Origin: Streptomyces silvae
GTDB taxonomy: Bacteria; Actinomycetota; Actinomycetes; Streptomycetales; Streptomycetaceae
Direction of reading: 5' to 3'
Assembly: GCF_016745505.1 (NCBI RefSeq)
Contig: NZ_JAERUC010000124.1
Span: forward strand, 42,651-106,650
DNA length: 64,000 nucleotides
This document shows, piece by piece, positions 59,113-64,000 of the stretch (the stretch's first letter is position 1; the number at the start of each line of letters is the position of its first letter). The notes under the pieces were generated by a model. The model saw only the letters and a program-made list of their open reading frames with translations. It had not been told where the DNA came from and made no database searches. Position numbers and translations under genes: made by a program.

Positions 59113-60357
59113 TCAGCCGCCCCCGGCCGACCGCCCGCGCTGCTTCCGCTCGCCCGAGGACCGCTCCGCGTCCTGGGCCACTTCGAGGAGGACCCGGCTG
59201 GTGTACCGGAACTCCTCCAGGAGCCGCGTCGCCTCGGTGACGAGGATCCCGTACGGCATCGAGGGGTCGGCCAGGGACAGGGACCGCTCCCGGGTCTCCT
59301 GGACCACGTCGTCCCGGCGCGCCTCCGCGTCGTCGGTGAGCCGCTCCAGCCGTTTCGCCTGCGGGAGCAGGGTGGTCTCGTCCAGCGTCGTCAGCACCTC
59401 GGCGACCTCACCGGCCGCCTCCAGGAACGCCGCGTAACGCCGGAGGAACGGCCCGAGGGCCTCGCCCTCCTCCTCGCGGGACCGGTCGAGACCACGGGTG
59501 AGGGCGGCCACCTGGTAGAGCGTGCGTTCCAGGGCGCCGAGCACCGACTCGTACCCCTGGAAGCCGGGGTGGCCCCGGTAACGGCGCAACAGGCGGCGGG
59601 GATTGAGGTACAGGCTCTCCTTGGAGGTCTCCAGACCCCACCACGCCTGCCCGATCATCCCTCCGGTGCGCGCCGCCCTGGACCGCCAGCCTCCGGTGGT
59701 GTCCTGGTCCGGCACCCCCTCGGCGAGCACGGGGTACATGTCGGCCAGCAGGTCCTTCAGGGTGTGGGCGAGGCTGCGGATGCCGTACTCGGCGCCCCGG
59801 TAGCGCAGCGGCGGGGCCACGAGGACGTTGACGGCGATGCCGATCGCACAGCCGATGAGCACCAGCAGCACGATCTCCCCCAGGGCACGCAGCCGCTGGG
59901 AGTCCGCGGAGGCCGAGGTGTACGTCGCGAAGGCGAAGAAGGCGGCGGTGGCGACCTGCGGCCCCTGGGCCCCCAGGACCTGCCAGCGCCCGATCGCGAG
60001 GGCGATGACGGCGACGAGGACGAACGTCAGCAGGTCGGGGCCCGCGAGGAACCCGAGGGCTGCCTGCACCGCGACCCCCGCGACGACGGCTCCGACGTAG
60101 CGCAGCGACTGCACGACCGAGCGGTAGACCGTCACCTGCATGATCAGCACGGCCGAGAACGGGGCGAAGGCGGGTGAGCGGGCGTCGAGCGCGACATAGG
60201 AGACCAGCCAGGCCAGGGTCGCGGCGAGGGTGGACTTCCCGATGATCCGCAGGGTGTCGCGCTCGTCCCCGTCGTAGGCGAGGGCGCGCCGCCACCACCG
60301 GGCCATGAGGGCGAATCGCCCCTGGTCGGCCTGCTCGGTCGTCGTACCGCCGCTCAT
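59113..60357 (-). CDS. FUSC-family membrane protein (last gene of the five-gene operon)
   Basis: A 414-aa protein with a short N-terminal tail, about six membrane helices (residues 40-185; ending IGIAVNVLVAPPLRYRGAE) and a long cytoplasmic helical domain. FUSC signature AFAPFSAVLIMQVTVYRSVVQSLRYVGAVVAG. Only one of the two FUSC halves is present, unlike the 693-aa paralogue at 38572. GGAGGGGG stands 9 nt before ATG 60357, and that ATG overlaps the stop of the glycosyltransferase gene by 4 nt. In the operon it would be the exporter, if the pathway makes a secreted product. Confidence 0.87.
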   Translation of the reverse strand: MSGGTTTEQADQGRFALMARWWRRALAYDGDERDTLRIIGKSTLAATLAWLVSYVALDARSPAFAPFSAVLIMQVTVYRSVVQSLRYVGAVVAGVAVQAALGFLAGPDLLTFVLVAVIALAIGRWQVLGAQGPQVATAAFFAFATYTSASADSQRLRALGEIVLLVLIGCAIGIAVNVLVAPPLRYRGAEYGIRSLAHTLKDLLADMYPVLAEGVPDQDTTGGWRSRAARTGGMIGQAWWGLETSKESLYLNPRRLLRRYRGHPGFQGYESVLGALERTLYQVAALTRGLDRSREEEGEALGPFLRRYAAFLEAAGEVAEVLTTLDETTLLPQAKRLERLTDDAEARRDDVVQETRERSLSLADPSMPYGILVTEATRLLEEFRYTSRVLLEVAQDAERSSGERKQRGRSAGGG

Positions 60358-61142
60358 GGAAACCGGCCCCCTCCCGTTCCGGTCACGCTGCCCCGGCACG
60401 GGCCGTCGGCCCCGTCCACCGCGTCCGGGCCGAGCCGCGGTGCGGGTTCGGCGAGCCGGCCCAGATGGTCGCCGTACCCGCCGCGCGCACGTGCCGTCAG
60501 CCGTGCGGAGGTGAGGACCGGGAAGCGCCGGGTGCGCAGGACCCGGTGGCCGCCCGTCCGCAGGGCGGCCACCAGTGCGTGGTCCTCGCCGGTCGCCAGC
60601 GCCGGATAGCCCCCGCAGTCCAGGTAGGCGTCCGCCCGTACCCCCAGGTTGGCGCCGTGGACATGCGGATGGAGGTCCGGCCGGCCGGCCGCCTCGTACT
60701 CCCGCAAATGACGGCTGATCACGTCGCCGAGCGCGGGCGGCCATCCGTGGGGCCGGACGGTGCCCACGACCGCGTCCCAGCCCTGCCCGGCGCAGGCCAG
60801 CTGGTGGGCGAGCCAGCGGCGCGGGACCTCGCTGTCGGCGTCGGTGGAGGCGATCCACACGGCGCCCGGGTCGAGGCCGAGGGTGCGCAGGGCGAGCGCC
60901 GCTCCGGCCGCTCTCGCCCGCCCGGGGTTACGGGCGTCGAGCGGGGCGACCAGAGCGCCCGCCCCGTGCGCGACCGACCGTGTCGCGTCCGTACAGGCGT
61001 CGGCGGCGACCACGACGACCAGCCGGGTGGACGCGAGGGCGGGGTGGCGGGCGGCGCGGGACACGGCGGAGAGGGCTGCGGGCAGCAGCGCCTGCTCGTT
61101 GTGCGCCGGTATCACCACGGCCATCGCCGCGATCCCCGTCAT
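60354..61142 (-). CDS. Glycosyltransferase family 2 protein
   Basis: A 262-aa GT-A fold enzyme. It opens AMAVVIPAHNEQALLPAALSAV and has VVVVAADACTDATRSVA, the donor-metal motif as WIASTDADSEVPRRWL (DxD), and the acceptor region HVHGANLGVRADAYLDCGGYP with GEDHAL (the ED motif). There is no membrane helix, so it works in the cytoplasm or at the membrane surface. The start overlaps the NodS-like gene by 4 nt. Donor and acceptor are unknown. Confidence 0.88.
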   Translation of the reverse strand: MTGIAAMAVVIPAHNEQALLPAALSAVSRAARHPALASTRLVVVVAADACTDATRSVAHGAGALVAPLDARNPGRARAAGAALALRTLGLDPGAVWIASTDADSEVPRRWLAHQLACAGQGWDAVVGTVRPHGWPPALGDVISRHLREYEAAGRPDLHPHVHGANLGVRADAYLDCGGYPALATGEDHALVAALRTGGHRVLRTRRFPVLTSARLTARARGGYGDHLGRLAEPAPRLGPDAVDGADGPCRGSVTGTGGGRFP

Positions 61143-61756
61143 ACGAGCCCCTCGAAGGCGGCGGGCGAGGGGGGCGCGGCCCCGCCGGGCGGGACCCGGC
61201 TGAAGGTCTGGAGGACGAAGTCCTCCTCCCGGTGATCGGTCCGCAGCAGCAGCCCGGGTTCGCCGGCGAGCCTGCCGGCCAGCTGCGTGCCGGTGTACAG
61301 GTGCTCGGGCACCGGGTGGTTCCAGTGCACGGTGACCAGGGTCCCGCCCGGTTCGAGCGAGCCGGTGGCCCGTGCCAGCAGTGCGTCCAGGCGCGCCCCG
61401 TCGAAGTAGTAGAGGAGCTCGGACAGCACGACGAGGTCGAAGCGCCCCTCGGGCCACTCCTCGGGCACCGTGAGCCGCTCCACCTCCACGTTGCCGAGGT
61501 CCGCGGTACGCCGCCGGGTGGTGTCCACGGCCGAGGCGACCCGGTCGGCGGCGAGCAGCCGCTCGCACCGCGGGGCCAGCAGCCGCGTCAGCTGTCCGAC
61601 GGAACAGGCGGGTTCGAAGGCGTTACGGAAGCGGGGCCTGGGCAGCGACGCGAGGGTCAGCGCGTACTTGCGCTGCTCGTACCAGCGCTCCTGGAGGTGC
61701 CAGGGGTCGTCCTCGCCCCGGTACATCTCCTCGAAGTATCCGGCCGGGGTGCTCAC
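61139..61756 (-). CDS. NodS-like SAM-dependent methyltransferase
   Basis: A 205-aa class I methyltransferase. The N-terminal motif YFEEMYRGEDDPWHLQERWYEQRKY is that of rhizobial NodS, which N-methylates the deacetylated end sugar of chitooligosaccharides. SAM motif I is altered (AFEPACSVGQLTRLL, in place of the usual ExGCGxG), and FDLVVLSELLYYFDG is motif II. Start GTG 61756 overlaps the PIG-L gene by 4 nt. Its partner is a deacetylase, so a free sugar amine produced by the previous enzyme may be the acceptor. Confidence 0.88.
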   Translation of the reverse strand: MSTPAGYFEEMYRGEDDPWHLQERWYEQRKYALTLASLPRPRFRNAFEPACSVGQLTRLLAPRCERLLAADRVASAVDTTRRRTADLGNVEVERLTVPEEWPEGRFDLVVLSELLYYFDGARLDALLARATGSLEPGGTLVTVHWNHPVPEHLYTGTQLAGRLAGEPGLLLRTDHREEDFVLQTFSRVPPGGAAPPSPAAFEGLV

Positions 61757-62523
61757 AGGAACACCACCTCACGGGGGCGCAGATGGTGGGCGAGCTCCTC
61801 CGGAGGGAGCACCGCGGCCTCCTCCGGCCCCGGCCCCAGCGGCCGGATCTGCGAGGCGAAGGCGTCGACGGCGTGCCGCTTACGGGCCTGGATCCCGGCG
61901 GGCAGGCTGAGCCGCGCCGCCCGGTCCCACGGCACCCGCGGGTCGTCGGGCCGCGCCCAGTGCCACATCCAGACGGGGTACTCGGCGAACCTCGCACCGG
62001 CCTCGCGCGCCGCGGCCCGCCCCGCACGGCCGGCCGCCTCGTGGTCGCTGTGCACATCGCCGGTCCATGGCGCCGCGACCAGATCCGCCCCCGCGCACAG
62101 CGGGACGAGGGCCCGGCGTACCTCCTCCTCGTGACGGTGCACGCCGGAGTCGGGCACATGCAGCCGTACGATCCCGGCGTCCCCCGCACCGAGCCGTTCA
62201 AGGGCGGTCCGGGTCTCCTCGGCACGGACCCGGACCAGTTCCTCGGGGCTCAGGACCCTGCTGTGCGGGTGCGATCCCTCCCCGTCGGTCACGGACACCA
62301 CGGTGAGCCGGTGGCCGGCGTCGGCGAGCCGGGCCAGCGTCCCGCCGAGCCCCAGCACCTCGTCGTCGGGGTGGGCGGCGACCACGACGACCCGGCCACA
62401 CGGCGGCAGCGGGAACTCGGGCAGTCCGTCCCAGCCGGCCCACGCCTCCCACACGCTCTCGTCGGTGCCGGGGGCCTGGATGGCGTCGGCGTACGGCGCG
62501 CTGCCGTCGGTGTGCGTGGTCAC
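61753..62523 (-). CDS. PIG-L family deacetylase
   Basis: A 256-aa LmbE/PIG-L zinc deacetylase, a family that acts on N-acetylglucosaminyl compounds (MshB, GlcNAc-PI). The zinc/acid motif is AAHPDDEVLGLGGTLARL (His, Asp, Asp), and the third ligand is in WTGDVHSDHEAAGRA. No signal peptide. ATG 62523 overlaps the acyl-CoA dehydrogenase gene by 4 nt; the stop overlaps the NodS-like gene by 4 nt. It is not mshB by context: no mycothiol genes are near. Confidence 0.9.
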   Translation of the reverse strand: MTTHTDGSAPYADAIQAPGTDESVWEAWAGWDGLPEFPLPPCGRVVVVAAHPDDEVLGLGGTLARLADAGHRLTVVSVTDGEGSHPHSRVLSPEELVRVRAEETRTALERLGAGDAGIVRLHVPDSGVHRHEEEVRRALVPLCAGADLVAAPWTGDVHSDHEAAGRAGRAAAREAGARFAEYPVWMWHWARPDDPRVPWDRAARLSLPAGIQARKRHAVDAFASQIRPLGPGPEEAAVLPPEELAHHLRPREVVFL

Positions 62524-63566
62524 GCCTCCTCCCGGCCGCTGACCAGGGCACCGAGTTCGGCGAGGCTGCGCTCGGCGTGGTGCTGCCGGATGTAGACGGT
62601 CAGGTCGGCGACATCACGTGCGTGGCGCCGGTCGTGACAGAGCGGCCCGGCCCCGGTGGCCCGGCCCACGTGCCCGAGCGTGCGGTCGCAGACGGCCTCG
62701 ACGAAGCCCCGCACCCGCAGACTGCGCAGCCGCGCCTCGCCCTTGGCGTCCAGGGGGTCGGCGTCGATGTCGGCCGCCGCGGCCTCCAGGAGCAGGCCGG
62801 CCGCCCGCAGGTCGATGTCGACGGCGCCGAGGTGGGCGTCGGTGTGCTGACCGCCGCCGCGGTGGGCGGCGGCACGCAGGGCGCGGGCCACGGCGTGCGC
62901 CCCGCCGAGCCAGCAGGCCGCCACCCCGATGCCCCCGTGCTGGAAACCGGGCCGCTGCACGTACCCCTCGACGCCTCCGACCGGTTCGGCCGCCGCCGAG
63001 CGGAAACGCACGTCCGGCGTGTCCGACCCGGCCATGCCGAGCGCCTGCCAGCTGCCCTCCACCGGCTCGTACGCGCCCTTCGCCAGCGGCACGGCGAAGA
63101 GCCGCCGGCCGTCCTCGGCGCGGGCGGTGACCAGCGCGTGCGTACAGCTGTGCGCCCCGGAGCAGTACTGCTTGAGCCCGCTCACGCTCCACCGCCCGTC
63201 GTCACCCCGGACGGCGGAGAGCCCCTCACCGGGCGGCTCGGCCGCCCAGACGCCCCAGCGCTCGCCGGGTGCCGGGGCGGGGCCGTCCAGCTCGGCGAGG
63301 ATCGCCGTCGCGTCGGCATGGCCCTCCACCAGCCGGGCCAGACACAGATCGTCCTCGGCCACGGCCCGCAGGGAGGCGAAACGCCCGGCGGTGGCGCCAC
63401 CGCCCGGCAGCGGGAAGCTCAGCTCCCCCGCGCCGATCGCATCGACCGCCGCCCCGAAGCGCGCGGCGGTCTCCTCGCGCAGGGCACGCGCATCGAAGTC
63501 GTCCGCTCCACCGGAACGGGACGGGACCTCGGGCACCACGGGCCGTCGTACTGCGTTCTCTCTCAT
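62520..63566 (-). CDS. Acyl-CoA dehydrogenase-like flavoprotein (first gene of the operon)
   Basis: A 348-aa member of the acyl-CoA dehydrogenase superfamily, shorter than classical members (about 380 aa). It shows WGVWAAEPPGEGLSAV, DGRWSVSGLKQYCSGA (flavin/substrate loop), LGMAGSDTPDVRF, and a helical C-terminal domain with ATGAGPLCHDRRHARDVADLTVYIRQHH. The catalytic Glu of beta-oxidation enzymes cannot be placed with confidence, so it may oxidise a C-N or C-C bond in a different substrate. ATG 63566 is preceded by GGAGG at 8 nt; ATG 63581 is too close to its Shine-Dalgarno. It opens the five-gene unit. Confidence 0.85.
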   Translation of the reverse strand: MRENAVRRPVVPEVPSRSGGADDFDARALREETAARFGAAVDAIGAGELSFPLPGGGATAGRFASLRAVAEDDLCLARLVEGHADATAILAELDGPAPAPGERWGVWAAEPPGEGLSAVRGDDGRWSVSGLKQYCSGAHSCTHALVTARAEDGRRLFAVPLAKGAYEPVEGSWQALGMAGSDTPDVRFRSAAAEPVGGVEGYVQRPGFQHGGIGVAACWLGGAHAVARALRAAAHRGGGQHTDAHLGAVDIDLRAAGLLLEAAAADIDADPLDAKGEARLRSLRVRGFVEAVCDRTLGHVGRATGAGPLCHDRRHARDVADLTVYIRQHHAERSLAELGALVSGREEA

Positions 63567-63686
63567 GCGCGCGTCCTCCATCCTCCCGGCCGCCCCGGGA
63601 CGTCTGCCGCCGCTCGGCTGCTCTCGCACCAGTGCCCGGTGACACGCGGTTGAAGCGGGGCCCGTGAGAAACGCGGGCTCTCCGGA

Positions 63687-63725
63687 CATTGCTCACATCA
63701 CCACGCTCGCATCGCTCACATCACC
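63687..63725 (-). repeat. Two 16-nt direct repeats upstream of the five-gene operon
   Basis: On the minus strand GGTGATGTGAGCGATG (63725-63710) and GGTGATGTGAGCAATG (63702-63687), 15 of 16 identical, 23-nt period (about two helical turns). They lie about 120-160 nt upstream of the first gene and may bind a regulator. Confidence 0.5.
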
Positions 63726-63920
63726 GCGCCGCACGCGTGCCGGCCACGGCTCCACGATCGCGCCTCCGTACCCCGGCGGCATGCGGGGGCCATCCAGATG
63801 GAGCGCGGGACACGGCAGGCGCAGGCCTGCGCGGGGAAAGCGGAAGGGCTGTCAGCGAACGCGCCGAAGGGCAGCCCGGGACCATGCCGACGGGCCTGCC
63901 GCACTCTCCGCCACAAGCAA

Positions 63921-63955
63921 AAGCCCCAGGTCACGGCGAGTGAGTCCTGGGGCTT
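63921..63955 (-). terminator. Rho-independent-like terminator of the tRNA-Thr gene
   Basis: On the minus strand a 10-bp perfect stem AAGCCCCAGG / CCTGGGGCTT (arms 63946-63955 and 63921-63930), extended by TCAC/GTGA pairs, is followed by TTGCTTG. It lies 7 nt after the tRNA end. Confidence 0.75.
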
Positions 63956-63961
63956 CCACAG

Positions 63962-64000
63962 AGCCGCCTTCGGGATTCGAACCCGAGACCTACGCATTAC
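63962..64000 (-). tRNA. tRNA-Thr, 3' part (cut by the window edge)
   Basis: On the minus strand the T-arm reads TCGGG-TTCGAAT-CCCGA, followed by the acceptor strand AGGCGGC and discriminator T. Before it come the variable loop AGGTC and the anticodon-stem 3' side TGCGT after loop bases AA. Anticodon positions 35-36 are G-T, so the anticodon is NGT, a threonine tRNA. CCA is not encoded. The 5' half is outside the window, so whether it is CGT, TGT or GGT cannot be read. Confidence 0.8.

Larger units (their letters stand above)
63567..63961. other. 395-nt gene-free stretch upstream of the operon
   Basis: Lies between the acyl-CoA dehydrogenase start and the tRNA gene. It holds a pair of 16-nt direct repeats (63687-63725) and the tRNA terminator. 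A short plus-strand frame (63689-63943) has no coding signal. The operon promoter must be here; I could not assign hexamers. Confidence 0.6.

Noticed and set aside
63689..63943. 84-codon plus-strand frame upstream of the tRNA terminator
   Set aside because: Composition (His/Arg/Pro/Ser) and codon pattern are not coding, and it covers the direct repeats and the terminator region.
63921..64000. Attachment site of an integrated element at the tRNA-Thr 3' end
   Set aside because: No second copy of the tRNA 3' sequence and no integrase, excisionase or replication gene is in the window. Only the terminator core recurs (listed as a finding), which is weak evidence.

Overview
The window is chromosomal DNA of a Streptomyces-type actinomycete. 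Third codon positions are strongly GC-rich, GTG starts and 4-nt stop/start overlaps are common, and it carries typical Streptomyces families (FUSC, DUF397, DUF5753 XRE regulators, DUF3180, DUF2342, DUF2786, DUF2804, Tat- and lipobox-type secreted proteins). Gene order (nadB-panC, fol genes, folE-ftsH-hpt-tilS, dacB-ppa) matches what I recall of the streptomycete core chromosome. No integrase, transposase, CRISPR array or rRNA was seen. One tRNA gene is cut by the right edge.

Layout. 1-2.3 kb: NAD/pantothenate genes (nadB, panC, DUF2520), all overlapping. 2.4-9.2 kb: PLP aldolase, ArsR-like regulator, a two-component system, and a MidA-type methyltransferase coupled to a NuoD paralogue. 9.3-14.1 kb: a membrane coiled-coil protein and an osmoprotectant ABC importer split over two divergent transcripts. 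14.2-18 kb: folate genes folP, folB, folK and convergent folE. 18.1-25.6 kb: ftsH, hpt, tilS, a DUF2342 protease, a PBP4-type carboxypeptidase and ppa. 25.8-31.6 kb: ThrE-like exporter, DedA protein with a long Tyr/Gly tail, ybjQ, wrbA, gadB. 31.6-38.6 kb: DrrAB-like ABC exporter under a PadR regulator with visible operators, an aldehyde dehydrogenase homologue lacking the catalytic Cys, and an XRE / anti-sigma-like ATPase / DUF397 regulatory group. 38.6-49.2 kb: FUSC protein, DUF2786, oxidoreductase, a deviant family-A DNA polymerase, a secreted intradiol dioxygenase and a protease sharing a chitin-binding-like module, DUF2804 and a phosphotransferase. 49.3-56.1 kb: a second two-component system divergent from a FtsX-type ABC transporter, and a rhodanese. 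56.4-59 kb: secreted beta-1,3-glucanases GH16 and GH64. 59.1-63.6 kb: five-gene operon with all four junctions overlapping (acyl-CoA dehydrogenase-like, PIG-L deacetylase, NodS-like methyltransferase, GT2, FUSC), followed by tRNA-Thr.

The best candidates for something undescribed are: (1) the five-gene 59.1-63.6 kb operon, which reads as a small amino-sugar or glycoside modification pathway with its own membrane protein; (2) the MidA-NuoD2 pair, which parallels the mitochondrial NDUFAF7-NDUFS2 enzyme/substrate pair down to the target Arg; (3) the Cys-to-Ser aldehyde dehydrogenase; (4) a 26-nt element (24/26 identical) in front of both the anti-sigma-like ATPase and the DUF397 gene; and (5) the PadR/DrrAB operator set. 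All functions are read from sequence motifs and memory of families; no search was run.
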